A stretch of 64,000 nt of DNA from Thermoanaerobacter uzonensis DSM 18761 (GTDB taxonomy: Bacteria > Bacillota > Thermoanaerobacteria > Thermoanaerobacterales > Thermoanaerobacteraceae): NCBI RefSeq assembly GCF_900129115.1, contig NZ_FQUR01000007.1, positions 62,001-126,000 on the forward strand, in the 5' to 3' direction. Each line of letters opens with the position of its first letter. Position 1 is the stretch's first letter. The notes beneath the pieces are model-generated. The model was given only the letters and a program-made list of their open reading frames with translations, made no database searches and was not told the origin of the DNA. A program made the position numbers and the translations under genes. Shown piece after piece: positions 8,431 to 17,167 of the stretch.

Positions 8431-10134
8431 ATGTTATACAAAAAAATTTTACTTTCATACATTTTAATAATAGTTATACCGCTCATAATGGTGGCGGCGA
8501 TAACAGGCAATATTACATCAAGATATATAAATGAAGAGGTAAAAAAGACTACTTTTCAGACCCTAAATCAGGCAAATAAAAATATATCAAAAATGCTAGA
8601 AAATATGAAAAATGCTATATTATATATTTCAATGAATAAAGAACTTCAGTATAATTTATCACGCAATGGGGGAGAAACTCCTTTTCAAATAAACAGAGAA
8701 GTTACAGCTATAAGAAACAGTATATTATATCCCGGAATATTTAATGAAAATTATTCTTCTGTAGAAATTTTTGCTTTGCATAAAAATCAATATCCAATGA
8801 GATTAGAACAAAATGATGTGATGTCTTCAAAAGTAGTAGAAAACAAAGTGTGGTACAAAAAGACTATACAGCAAAATGGCAGGTTGTACTGGTATATAAG
8901 CGACGATTTTGGAAGACAAATGATTTCTGTTTCAAGGTTGGTTTTCGATATAAAAGATTTTGCCAAACCTATAGCAGTTATTTCTGTAGATACGGACATA
9001 TCCAAAATTGCTTCAGTGTTATCTGATATACACCTGGGGAAAACAGGTAAGGTATATCTAGTTGATGATAAGGGAGGGCTCATATATTCCGAGGACAAAA
9101 GCTTTTTATATCGTTATACCACTAAATTATACAATATGAGTGCTGGAACTGATTTTGTTACTATAAATGGTAATAAAATAATGGTTATATACAATACTCT
9201 ACCTCAAAATGGGTGGAAACTTGTTGGCATGGTATCTATGGCTGAACTTAATGAAAAAGCTGAGATGATAAAAAACTTTATCTATCTTACTGCGCTTTTG
9301 AGTCTTGTAATTGCAGCCTTAATTTCTCTTTATTTTTCATACAGTATTTCACAGCCAATAATAAAACTTGCTGCTGAAATGAAAAAAGTTGAAAAAGGTA
9401 ATTTTAACATAAGTGTTGAAGAAAACTGGGGTGGAGAAATAGGAGTATTATATTCAAGTTTTAACTACATGATAAAAAGGATAAATGAACTTATACATGA
9501 AGTGTATTTATCAAAAATAAAGGAAAAAGACGCGGAATTAAAAGCTTTGCAGGCACAGATAAATCCACATTTTTTATACAACACACTTGATACTGTAAAT
9601 TGGTTGGCAGTAAAACATAATGTACCTGAAATAAGTAAGATTGTAAATTCTTTAGCATCAATTTTGAGATACAGCATCAATAAAGGGAATGATGTAACTA
9701 CTGTTGAAAATGAATTGAAGCATGTTAAAAGCTATATTACAATTCAAAAAATCAGATTTAAAGATAAGTTTGAGGTGAGTTTTAATATAGATAAAAGAGT
9801 TTTACACTACAAGACGATAAAGTTAATTTTGCAGCCTCTTGTTGAAAATGCAATAATTCATGGGATAGAGACTTATGAAGGAAAAGGGAAAATTTTGATT
9901 AACGGTTATTTAGATGGTGAAAAAATTGTATTCGAGGTCATAAACAATGGTAATCCTATAGATTTAGATTTAGTAAATAAACTATTGGATTCGCCAGCAG
10001 ATGATAAAGATAGCTATGGAATACAAAATGTTAATGAAAGGATTAAGTTATATTATGGGGAAGAGTATGGACTTTATTACCAAGCAATAGATAGCAATAC
10101 TGTTGCCCGAATTGTAATTCCTGCTGTTTTGTGA
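8431..10134 (+). CDS. Sensor histidine kinase, YesM/LytS family
   Basis: This membrane kinase senses an outside signal and phosphorylates the adjacent AraC-type regulator. Two membrane segments (about residues 7-27 and 283-307) bracket an extracytoplasmic sensor domain of Cache type. A HAMP segment follows, then the His-kinase block with the phosphorylated histidine in QINPHFLYNTLD (near residue 377) and a GHKL ATPase with VENAIIHGIE. The ATG at 8431 sits 5 bp after AGGTGG; a GTG at 8422 lies inside the ribosome site and is rejected. Divergent position next to a sugar importer suggests control of sugar uptake. Confidence 0.92.
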   Translation: MLYKKILLSYILIIVIPLIMVAAITGNITSRYINEEVKKTTFQTLNQANKNISKMLENMKNAILYISMNKELQYNLSRNGGETPFQINREVTAIRNSILYPGIFNENYSSVEIFALHKNQYPMRLEQNDVMSSKVVENKVWYKKTIQQNGRLYWYISDDFGRQMISVSRLVFDIKDFAKPIAVISVDTDISKIASVLSDIHLGKTGKVYLVDDKGGLIYSEDKSFLYRYTTKLYNMSAGTDFVTINGNKIMVIYNTLPQNGWKLVGMVSMAELNEKAEMIKNFIYLTALLSLVIAALISLYFSYSISQPIIKLAAEMKKVEKGNFNISVEENWGGEIGVLYSSFNYMIKRINELIHEVYLSKIKEKDAELKALQAQINPHFLYNTLDTVNWLAVKHNVPEISKIVNSLASILRYSINKGNDVTTVENELKHVKSYITIQKIRFKDKFEVSFNIDKRVLHYKTIKLILQPLVENAIIHGIETYEGKGKILINGYLDGEKIVFEVINNGNPIDLDLVNKLLDSPADDKDSYGIQNVNERIKLYYGEEYGLYYQAIDSNTVARIVIPAVL

Positions 10135-10144
10135 GGTGGATTCT

Positions 10145-11242
10145 ATGAAAATTTTAATTGTAGATGATGAACCGATTGTAAGAGAAGGGCTTAAAAATAA
10201 TGTTAGTTGGCAGGAGCTAGATTTACGTGTGGTAGGTTGCGAAGCCAATGGAAAAAGTGCTCTTGATGTGTTTAACAGAGAACAACCTGATATAATTTTA
10301 ACGGATATACGCATGCCCTTTATGGATGGACTCGAACTTACAAGGGAAGTCAAAAAGCTAGACCCTTTAGTTGTGGTAATTTTGTTAAGTGCATATGATG
10401 ATTTTAAATATGCTCAACAAGCTATAAGGTTAGGAGCCTTTGATTATATTTTAAAACCTATAGATATTGACACTTTAAAAGAAACTGTAAGACGAGCGGT
10501 TTTAAAAAGAAAAGAATTATTGGACAAAGAAAAGGAACCATTGCCATCATTGAACAAAAAAGATTTGAAATTTTTTAAAGCGGAATATTATAAATATCCT
10601 TTAAAATTGGAAGAGGAATTGTCAAAAGCGATAAAACGGGGAGATAAAGAATTGGCTCTTAACATTTTTAACAATATTTGGAATGAGTTTCAGGAGAAAG
10701 ATTATACAGAAGACTTTATAAAAAGATGGGGTTTAGAGCTTGTTGCAGTTATTACGCGGTCACTTATAGAAATTGGAGAAAATGCAGATATTTTATTTAA
10801 AGAAACGGACCCTTGGAGACAAATTTCAGATGTGTCTACTAAAGAAAAACTTCGCGAATGGATGAGAAACATAATAGAAGTAGTATGTGAATATGTTTCT
10901 CTTACTAAAAACTCTAAAAACAAAAAATTAGTTGATGAGGCTATCAAACTAATACAAGAAAATTATAGTGATTTAAATATTTCTTTAAATAGCATTGCTG
11001 AAAAGTTATATATAACTCCAAACTATTTAAGTACTTTATTTAAAAGTGAAATGGGTGTCACATTTTCAGATTATTTAACAGCTTACAGGATTGAAAAAGC
11101 GAAGGAGCTTTTAAAAGATGTAAAGGTAAAAATATACGAAGTAGCTGAAGCTGTTGGATATACTGATCAACATTATTTTAGCAAAGTTTTTAAAAACATA
11201 ACGGGTTTTACTCCAAAAGAGTATAGAGAAAAAATATTGTAA
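10145..11242 (+). CDS. Response regulator with AraC-type DNA-binding domain, YesN family
   Basis: The 365-residue regulator has a receiver domain with phosphorylatable Asp54 in ILTDIRMPFMDG and the conserved lysine in ILKPID. A linker of about 130 residues leads to a C-terminal pair of AraC helix-turn-helix units, seen as SLNSIAEKLYITPNYLSTLFKSE and EVAEAVGYTDQHYFSKVFKN. The ATG at 10145 follows GAGGTGG at 10133-10139, which overlaps the kinase stop, so the two genes are translationally linked. It probably activates the divergent sugar importer operon. Confidence 0.93.
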   Translation: MKILIVDDEPIVREGLKNNVSWQELDLRVVGCEANGKSALDVFNREQPDIILTDIRMPFMDGLELTREVKKLDPLVVVILLSAYDDFKYAQQAIRLGAFDYILKPIDIDTLKETVRRAVLKRKELLDKEKEPLPSLNKKDLKFFKAEYYKYPLKLEEELSKAIKRGDKELALNIFNNIWNEFQEKDYTEDFIKRWGLELVAVITRSLIEIGENADILFKETDPWRQISDVSTKEKLREWMRNIIEVVCEYVSLTKNSKNKKLVDEAIKLIQENYSDLNISLNSIAEKLYITPNYLSTLFKSEMGVTFSDYLTAYRIEKAKELLKDVKVKIYEVAEAVGYTDQHYFSKVFKNITGFTPKEYREKIL

Positions 11243-11262
11243 CAATTTTTTTGGCAGTTGTA

Positions 11263-11291
11263 TTACGGAAATTATATATCATTGGTATAAT
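11263..11291 (+). promoter_or_regulatory. Putative sigma-A promoter for fchA
   Basis: TTACGG and TATAAT are separated by 17 bp, 44 bp before the fchA start codon. The -10 box is perfect and the -35 box is moderate. A separate promoter fits the different function of fchA from the two-component genes upstream. Confidence 0.5.
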
Positions 11292-11334
11292 AGGTAGTGG
11301 GGGAAAATATATACACAGAGAAGGAGATGATTTT

Positions 11335-11976
11335 ATGTTAATTGATGATTCATTAAAGGAGTATATTGAAAAAGTGGCCTCAAAATCACCAACACCGGGA
11401 GGAGGAAGTGTATCGGCGGTATCAGCAAGCCTTGGGATTGCCCTTTCTTCTATGGTTTACAATCTTACAATAGGGCGAAAATTTTACGAGGAATATACTG
11501 ACGATATTAAAGAAGAGATTCAACAAGGGCTTAGTATATGTAATCGACTTCTTGCAGAATATGTAAAGCTTATTGATGAAGACACTGTAGCTTATGACGA
11601 AGTGATGAAGGCCCTTAAAATGCCAAAAGATACTGAAGAAAATAAAAAAATAAGAAACGAAGCACTTCAAAAAGCTTATATTAACGCTATGAATGTTCCT
11701 CTAAAACTTGCGAGATTATGTGGAGAGGCATTTACCCCGACGATGTTGATTGCGGAATACGGGAATCCTAATGCCATATCTGACGCGGCAGTCGGGGCTA
11801 TTCTACTATATGCGGCAATAGAAGGAGCTGTTTTAAATGTTAAGGTGAATATTCCATACATTAAAGATAGAGAAATTACTGAAAGTGCAAATAAAGAATG
11901 TGATGAGATTTTGGCAAAATACAAAAATATAAGGGATGAAATTGTAAATAAAGTTTTAAGTAAAATTTCTCAATAG
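11335..11976 (+). CDS. fchA: Formimidoyltetrahydrofolate cyclodeaminase / methenyl-THF cyclohydrolase family
   Basis: The 213-residue, mostly helical protein matches the cyclodeaminase half of FTCD. It converts 5-formimino-THF to methenyl-THF plus ammonia, which takes the FtcD product (2621-3517) into the one-carbon pool. The glycine-rich N-terminus SPTPGGGSVSAVSASLG is diagnostic. The ATG at 11335 follows AGAAGGAGATGA; longer frames starting near 11251 have no ribosome site. It is separated from the hut genes by 6.5 kb of sugar transport genes. In acetogens a similar protein works as methenyl-THF cyclohydrolase, so a general folate role is also possible. Element copy 3 begins after its stop codon. 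Confidence 0.9.
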   Translation: MLIDDSLKEYIEKVASKSPTPGGGSVSAVSASLGIALSSMVYNLTIGRKFYEEYTDDIKEEIQQGLSICNRLLAEYVKLIDEDTVAYDEVMKALKMPKDTEENKKIRNEALQKAYINAMNVPLKLARLCGEAFTPTMLIAEYGNPNAISDAAVGAILLYAAIEGAVLNVKVNIPYIKDREITESANKECDEILAKYKNIRDEIVNKVLSKISQ

Positions 11977-11994
11977 AGTGCGATTAGCACTCTT
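11974..11994. repeat. Left copy of the duplicated hairpin flanking element copy 3
   Basis: This 21-bp sequence contains AGAGTGC-GATTA-GCACTCT, a 7-bp stem with 5-nt loop, and recurs exactly at 12261-12281. It starts at the TAG stop codon of fchA. It is followed at once by element sequence, so it lacks a T-run. Confidence 0.9.
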
Positions 11995-12260
11995 CAGTTT
12001 GTTAACAAAGTTAAAAAATATTCAAAGGAGATATTTTGCATAGTCGCTCCGATGTTCCAAAGCGACAAAACTAAAGCTCGACCTTCAGGTTCCGGCAGGG
12101 TACCGGGCACAATCGGCATCCATGCCTTAAGGTGCCCGCCTTCGCCATCCATGGCTTCGGCCCTGCCTTCACCCTCGGTCTTGCTAAGTTTTGTTACCGC
12201 TTTGTAACAAGTCGCTTCTTATGCAAAATATCTCCTTTACGAAAGTTTGTCTACAGTCTG
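11995..12260 (-). mobile_element. 266-bp palindromic MITE-like element, copy 3
   Basis: This copy has exactly the same length as copy 1 but the opposite orientation. It begins CAGTTTGTTAACAAAG and ends GTCTACAGTCTG. The internal GC-rich foldback is conserved, with scattered single-base differences. It is bounded by an exact 21-bp hairpin duplication whose sequence is unrelated to the hairpins at copies 1 and 4. No ORF with a ribosome site is present. Confidence 0.87.
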
Positions 12261-12290
12261 TAGAGTGCGATTAGCACTCTTAATTTTATG
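12261..12290 (+). terminator. Terminator for fchA, right copy of duplicated hairpin
   Basis: The AGAGTGC/GCACTCT hairpin of 11974-11994 recurs and is followed by TTAATTTT, a moderate T-tract. It is the functional terminator copy beyond the element. Confidence 0.75.
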
Positions 12291-12426
12291 CTTTTTTATG
12301 AAAATATTGCCTAAAAAATAAGCTTTAAATTTTGTATAAAAAATTGTTGCTGCAGAAATATAAAGAAAAGAGAAGATTTTGAAAGATATATATAAAAGAG
12401 CTTACTAAAATAACTTATTTTAGAAT

Positions 12427-12455
12427 TTGTAACAAGAGATTAATAAAGTTATAAT
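12427..12455 (+). promoter_or_regulatory. Sigma-A promoter of the nucleoside operon
   Basis: TTGTAA (12427-12432) and TATAAT (12450-12455) are spaced by 17 bp. Transcription would start near 12462, giving an untranslated leader of about 78 nt that contains the palindrome at 12483-12508. Confidence 0.75.
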
Positions 12456-12482
12456 AAGGTTAGATGTCAGACAAGTCTATAT

Positions 12483-12508
12483 GTTTACTACTTGTATAAG
12501 TAGTAAAC
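12483..12508. promoter_or_regulatory. 26-bp palindrome in the nucleoside operon leader, candidate GntR operator
   Basis: Two perfect 11-bp arms (GTTTACTACTT and its complement) enclose GTAT. The core CTTGTATAAG resembles the GT-TA-AC pattern bound by HutC-type GntR regulators, and such a regulator is encoded in the same operon at 17168-17899. Its place 20-45 bp after the likely start point would allow a roadblock. An mRNA hairpin is the alternative. Confidence 0.55.
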
Positions 12509-12539
12509 GGTAACAAAAATTTTTATAGGAGGTTATATG

Positions 12540-13598
12540 ATGAAGAAGTGGCGTGTTGTTTTAGCATCTGTGTTGGTCTTGCTGCTGTCAGTATCAGTAT
12601 TCTTATCAGGATGTTCTTCAAAGACAAAGCAAGAAAGTACACAACCTCAAACTACTACACAAGAGGCTAAAAACAAAAACTTTAAAGTAGGGTTAGTTAC
12701 AGATGTTGGTGGTATTAATGATCACAGCTTTAACCAGATGGCTTATGAAGGCTTACAAAGAGCTGCTAAAGAATTGGGTGTTACAGTTAACGTAATACAA
12801 TCAAAGCAAATGACGGACTACGTTCCAAATTTAACAAATTTTGCACAACAAGGTTATAACTTAATAATTGCAGTAGGTTTTATGATGCATGATGCTATTG
12901 AAGAAGTATCACAAAAATTCCCAGATACAAAATTTATGATAATTGACTCAGAAGTTACAGACAGACCTAATGTTTCATCAGCTATGTTTAAGACAGAACA
13001 ATGTGGCTATCTTGTAGGTGCAATGGCTGGATTAATGGAAAAAGAAAAGGCTGGAAAAGTAAAAGGTACAAACGTAATAGGTGTTGTTGGTGGGATGCAG
13101 ATACCACCAGTTGATAGCTATATTGCAGGTTATCAACAAGGAGCAAAGGCTGTTAATCCAGATGTCAAAGTTATTGTGAACTATACAAATAATTTCAATG
13201 ACCCTGCTGCAGGTAAACAAATGGCTTTGACGGAGATAAGCCAGGGTGCAGAAATCATTTTCCAAGTTGCTGGTGGCACTGGTGACGGAGTAATAAAAGC
13301 GGCACAAGAGAAAAACGTATATGCTATTGGTGTTGATGCAGACCAGAGTTATCTGGCACCTGATAATGTTTTAACTTCTGCTATGAAGAGGGTTGATGTT
13401 GCCACCTTCGACATTATAAAGGATACTTTAAATGGTAACTTCAAGAGTGGTATTGTATACTTTGATTTGAAAAATGATGGTGTTGGAATAGGAAAAGTGA
13501 ACAAAGATGTTCCGCAATCTATCGTAGATAAAGTTAATCAATTAGCTCAAGATATTAAAGACGGCAAAATAACAATATCCGATAAAGTTTCAAAATAA
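12540..13598 (+). CDS. BMP-family nucleoside-binding lipoprotein
   Basis: The product is a lipid-anchored binding protein of the basic membrane protein (PnrA/BmpA/BmpD) family, which delivers nucleosides to an ABC importer. A signal peptide ends in the lipobox FLSGC near residue 28. Family motifs include VGLVTDVGGINDHSFNQMAYEG and the nucleoside-ring region around DPAAGKQMA and GVIKAAQE. Two ATGs lie in tandem at 12537 and 12540; AGGAGG at 12527-12532 fits 12540 better. It heads an operon with its ATPase, permeases, regulator and three nucleoside salvage enzymes, which makes a nucleoside the likely cargo. Confidence 0.93.
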   Translation: MKKWRVVLASVLVLLLSVSVFLSGCSSKTKQESTQPQTTTQEAKNKNFKVGLVTDVGGINDHSFNQMAYEGLQRAAKELGVTVNVIQSKQMTDYVPNLTNFAQQGYNLIIAVGFMMHDAIEEVSQKFPDTKFMIIDSEVTDRPNVSSAMFKTEQCGYLVGAMAGLMEKEKAGKVKGTNVIGVVGGMQIPPVDSYIAGYQQGAKAVNPDVKVIVNYTNNFNDPAAGKQMALTEISQGAEIIFQVAGGTGDGVIKAAQEKNVYAIGVDADQSYLAPDNVLTSAMKRVDVATFDIIKDTLNGNFKSGIVYFDLKNDGVGIGKVNKDVPQSIVDKVNQLAQDIKDGKITISDKVSK

Positions 13599-13615
13599 AC
13601 TAAAATCAAAAAAAC

Positions 13616-13641
13616 GGGGCTCATGCTTTGAGCCCCTTTTT
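13616..13641 (+). terminator. Partial terminator / stabilising hairpin after the BMP lipoprotein gene
   Basis: An 8-bp stem (GGGGCTCA and its complement) with a 5-nt loop is followed by TTTTT. The next gene follows 13 bp later with no promoter seen, so read-through is expected. It probably sets the binding protein above the other components. Confidence 0.75.
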
Positions 13642-13653
13642 GGAGGTAGGAGT

Positions 13654-15183
13654 ATGAGTGCTATATTGGAAGTAAAAAATATTACGAAAGTATTTCCTAA
13701 AGTTGTAGCAAATGACAATGTCAATCTCACAGTTGAAAAAGGGGAAATTCACGCGATACTTGGAGAAAATGGCGCTGGTAAATCTACTTTAATGAATATT
13801 ATATATGGGTTGTATAAACCAGATTCAGGTAAACTTATTTTTGATGGGGAAGAACTCAATCTAAGTGGTCCCCATGAAGCAATTGAAAAAGGCATAGGAA
13901 TGGTGCACCAGCATTTTATGCTTATTCCTGTTTTAACAGTTGCAGAAAATATTGTATTAGGAGCAGAGCCTAAAGGTATAACTTATGATAGAAAAAAAGC
14001 AAATGAACTGATAAAAGAAATTTCACAAAAATATCATCTTGAAATAGACCCTGAAGCGAAAGTAAAAGATTTATCTGTTGGCCTTCAGCAGAGAGTTGAG
14101 ATTTTAAAAGCTTTCTATAGAAAAGCGAAACTTTTAATTTTAGATGAGCCGACAGCTATGCTTACTCCTCAGGAAACAGAAAAATTATTTGAAATAATGA
14201 GGGGTCTTGTAAAACAAGGTATGTCTATAATATTTATAAGCCACAAGTTAGAAGAAGTCCTGGAAATTTCTGATAGAGTTACTGTTATGAGGCGAGGTAA
14301 AACTGTTGGTACTTTGAACACAAAAGAAACAAATGAGCAAGACCTTGCTAATTTGATGGTAGGTAGAGAAGTAGTACTCCGAATAGAAAAGACTGAGTAC
14401 AAACCAGGGAATGTCGCTTTAAGTGTTAAGAATTTAAGCGTAGTTGACCAGCAGAATATTCCTAAGATTAAAGATGTAAGCTTTGATATACACGAAGGAG
14501 AAATTTTCGGACTGGCAGGTATTGATGGAAATGGGCAATTAGAATTGGTGGAAGCTATAATGGGATTAAGGCCTAAGAAATCAGGCAATATTTTATTTTA
14601 TGGAAAAGATGTTACAAATTTCTCTACAAAACAACTTTATAGAGAGGGAATATCCTATATTCCACAAGATAGGCAAGCAGATGGACTTGTTTTGGATTTT
14701 ACAATTGCAGAAAATTTGATTTTGAGAGAATATAGAGATCCTACCTATTCTCGTTATGGTGTAATTCAATATAAAAAGGTTTATGAAAACGCCGAGAGAA
14801 AAGTCAAAGAGTTTGACGTAAGGCCTCCTGAGTACATGCTTAAGGCTCGTGGTTTATCAGGAGGGAATCAGCAAAAGGTTATTTTAGCAAGAGAGGTAGG
14901 ATACAATCCTAAGCTTTTAATTGCGGTTCAGCCAACACGTGGAATGGACGTTGGTGCTATAGAATATATTCACAAGAGAATACTTGAATTAAGAGACAGA
15001 GGCGCTGCTGTATTTCTCGTTTCGTTAGAATTAGAAGAGATAATGTCATTATCAGATAGAATTGGAGTTATATACAATGGCCAGCTTATGGATATTTTGG
15101 ATGGCAAGACTGCAACAAGAGAGCAAATAGGAATGCTTATGGCTGGTTCACGATTTGATAAGACGACATTGGAGGCGAGATAA
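13654..15183 (+). CDS. Nucleoside ABC transporter, double ATPase subunit (NupO/YufO type)
   Basis: The 509-residue protein has two ABC domains in tandem. The first has a good Walker A (GENGAGKST) and the degenerate signature LSVGLQQR. The second has a Walker A without the usual lysine (GIDGNGQLEL) but a good signature, LSGGNQQK. This pattern is normal for sugar and nucleoside importers of the RbsA/NupO type. The second nucleotide site lacks the usual D-E-P after the Walker B strand (LIAVQPTRG). It powers the permeases encoded directly downstream; its stop codon overlaps the next start region by one base. Confidence 0.93.
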   Translation: MSAILEVKNITKVFPKVVANDNVNLTVEKGEIHAILGENGAGKSTLMNIIYGLYKPDSGKLIFDGEELNLSGPHEAIEKGIGMVHQHFMLIPVLTVAENIVLGAEPKGITYDRKKANELIKEISQKYHLEIDPEAKVKDLSVGLQQRVEILKAFYRKAKLLILDEPTAMLTPQETEKLFEIMRGLVKQGMSIIFISHKLEEVLEISDRVTVMRRGKTVGTLNTKETNEQDLANLMVGREVVLRIEKTEYKPGNVALSVKNLSVVDQQNIPKIKDVSFDIHEGEIFGLAGIDGNGQLELVEAIMGLRPKKSGNILFYGKDVTNFSTKQLYREGISYIPQDRQADGLVLDFTIAENLILREYRDPTYSRYGVIQYKKVYENAERKVKEFDVRPPEYMLKARGLSGGNQQKVILAREVGYNPKLLIAVQPTRGMDVGAIEYIHKRILELRDRGAAVFLVSLELEEIMSLSDRIGVIYNGQLMDILDGKTATREQIGMLMAGSRFDKTTLEAR

Positions 15184-16238
15184 TGAAGAATATTTTAAAA
15201 GAACTTTATATACCAGTTGTAGCGGTGCTTATAGCCATTGTAATAGGTTCTATCATAATGATTATTACTGGTTTTAATCCTATTAATGCGTATGCTTCAT
15301 TATTTATTGGAGCTTTTGGTTCAGTCAATAACATTGCAAATACTCTTGCAAATGCTGTGCCACTCATTTTAACAGGACTAGGCGTAGCCATTTCCTTTAA
15401 AGCTGGACTTTTCAATATAGGTGCAGAAGGTCAATATTGGATAGGAGCAATTGTAGGTGTTTGGATTGGTTACAGTTTCAGTGGGCTTCCTTGGTATATT
15501 CATATACCTTTTGCACTTATAGCTGCGATGATAGCAGGAGGACTTTGGGCAGGACTCATTCCAGGACTTGCAAAAGCATATACCGGTGCGAATGAGGTTA
15601 TAACTACCATGATGATGAGCTATATCGCGATATATTTTAGTCACTTTTTACTTGAGTTTGGTCCTATGATGGAAAAGGGAACAATTCCTCAATCTCCTGT
15701 AATTAAGGAAAGTGCAGTAATACCATTTTTGATTCAAAACACTCAGCTTTCTTACGGAATTTTTATTGCTCTTGTTGCCGCAGTTTTTGTATATTGGCTT
15801 ATGTTTAAAACAACCTGGGGATTCGAAATGAGAGCAGTAGGATATAATCAAAGAGCAGCAAGGTACGCAGGAATGAATGTGCCTTTGAATATGGTGCTTT
15901 CATTAGGATTAAGCGGTGTATTTGCAGGACTTGCTGGTGCTGTCCAGATGTTAGGAGTACAGCATAGACTCTATGATAGTTTTACTTCTGGATATGGCTA
16001 TACAGCAATAGTTGTAGCCTTACTTGCAAACAATAATCCAATAGGAGTTATATTTGCAGCAATTTTGTTTGCTGCTTTAGGTACAGGTTCTCAATATATG
16101 CAGCTTAATGCGCAGGTACCGGGTCAAATGGCAGACGTTATTACAGGGCTTATAGTATTTTTTGTTGCAGCTCATAGAGTAGCAGAAGTTATAAAAGACA
16201 TGTTTGCTAAAAAGCAAAAGAAGGAGGCAGAAGCATGA
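15183..16238 (+). CDS. Nucleoside ABC transporter permease 1 (NupP/YufP type)
   Basis: The 351-residue membrane protein has about ten hydrophobic segments and belongs to the branched-chain amino acid/ribose-type permease superfamily. The motif FNIGAEGQYWIGAIVG is typical of nucleoside permeases of this group. A cytoplasmic block with WGFEMRAVGYNQRAARYAGMNV contacts the ATPase. It overlaps the ATPase gene by one base and the second permease by four bases (ATGA), so translation is coupled through the set. Confidence 0.92.
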   Translation: MKNILKELYIPVVAVLIAIVIGSIIMIITGFNPINAYASLFIGAFGSVNNIANTLANAVPLILTGLGVAISFKAGLFNIGAEGQYWIGAIVGVWIGYSFSGLPWYIHIPFALIAAMIAGGLWAGLIPGLAKAYTGANEVITTMMMSYIAIYFSHFLLEFGPMMEKGTIPQSPVIKESAVIPFLIQNTQLSYGIFIALVAAVFVYWLMFKTTWGFEMRAVGYNQRAARYAGMNVPLNMVLSLGLSGVFAGLAGAVQMLGVQHRLYDSFTSGYGYTAIVVALLANNNPIGVIFAAILFAALGTGSQYMQLNAQVPGQMADVITGLIVFFVAAHRVAEVIKDMFAKKQKKEAEA

Positions 16239-17158
16239 AAGAAGTATTTTTGAATCCTCAACTTTGGGCAGCTACTTTGGCAATGGCCACACCATTGGCA
16301 TTGCCTGCGCTAGGGGGTACCTTTTCTGAAAGGTCTGGTGTTGTAAATATAGCAATGGAAGGCATTATGCTTATTGCAGCATTTTTTGCAGTTGTGTTTG
16401 CTCATGCTACTGGTAGTGCTTGGTTGGGACTTTTAGGTGCTATGATAGTTGGGCTTATAGTAGCTTTGATTTTTGCGTGGGCCGCTGTAAGCTTAACAGC
16501 TAATCAAATAATTTTAGGTATGGCTATTAATATTTTTGCATCGGGTATTACAGCATACCTTTTAAACACGATGTATGGTTTTACAGGTACTCCTACTGAT
16601 ACTCCTATGCTTCCCACTATAGATATTCCAGGCATTAAGAATATACCATTTTTAGGCCAAGTTTTAAGTGGTCACAGTGTTGTAGTATATTTGATGATAA
16701 TAATTTTATTCATATCAGATTATTTTCTGTTCCACACAAATTTGGGACTAAGACTTCGAGCGGTTGGTGAAAATCCTGAGGCGGCTGAAACAGCGGGTAT
16801 AGATGTTATAAAATTAAGATATCTTGGAGTAGCATTAAGTGGTATTCTTTCTGCGATGGGTGGCGCTTATCTGTCAATAGGTGCGTTAAATAGCTTTAAC
16901 CCTGATATGACGAGTGGTAGAGGTTATATTGCGTTGGCAGCAATGATTTTTGGTAAATGGACACCTTTTGGGTCTTTTGGCGCTGCACTTCTCTTTGGAT
17001 TTGCAACGGCGCTCAGTATGCAGCTTCAAAATACGGCATTTTCAAAGAATATAATCATGATGTTGCCTTATATATTGACTATCCTTGCACTTGTGGGTGT
17101 CGGCGGAAAGAGCGTGCCACCTGCTGCAGATGGAGTACCTTATACACCAAAGAAATAA
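16235..17158 (+). CDS. Nucleoside ABC transporter permease 2 (NupQ/YufQ type)
   Basis: This 307-residue permease is the partner of the preceding one. It carries ERSGVVNIAMEGIMLIAAF, the counterpart of the FNIGAEGQ block, and the coupling region GLRLRAVGENPEAAETAGIDV. Around eight membrane segments are seen. It starts within the stop region of the first permease and ends 9 bp before the GntR gene, so transporter and regulator are cotranscribed. Confidence 0.92.
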   Translation: MKEVFLNPQLWAATLAMATPLALPALGGTFSERSGVVNIAMEGIMLIAAFFAVVFAHATGSAWLGLLGAMIVGLIVALIFAWAAVSLTANQIILGMAINIFASGITAYLLNTMYGFTGTPTDTPMLPTIDIPGIKNIPFLGQVLSGHSVVVYLMIIILFISDYFLFHTNLGLRLRAVGENPEAAETAGIDVIKLRYLGVALSGILSAMGGAYLSIGALNSFNPDMTSGRGYIALAAMIFGKWTPFGSFGAALLFGFATALSMQLQNTAFSKNIIMMLPYILTILALVGVGGKSVPPAADGVPYTPKK

Positions 17159-17167
17159 GGGATTTTT

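Noticed and set aside
11251-11334. N-terminal extension of FchA
   Set aside because: No ribosome site precedes it and it includes the probable promoter. The family starts near MLIDDSLKEY.
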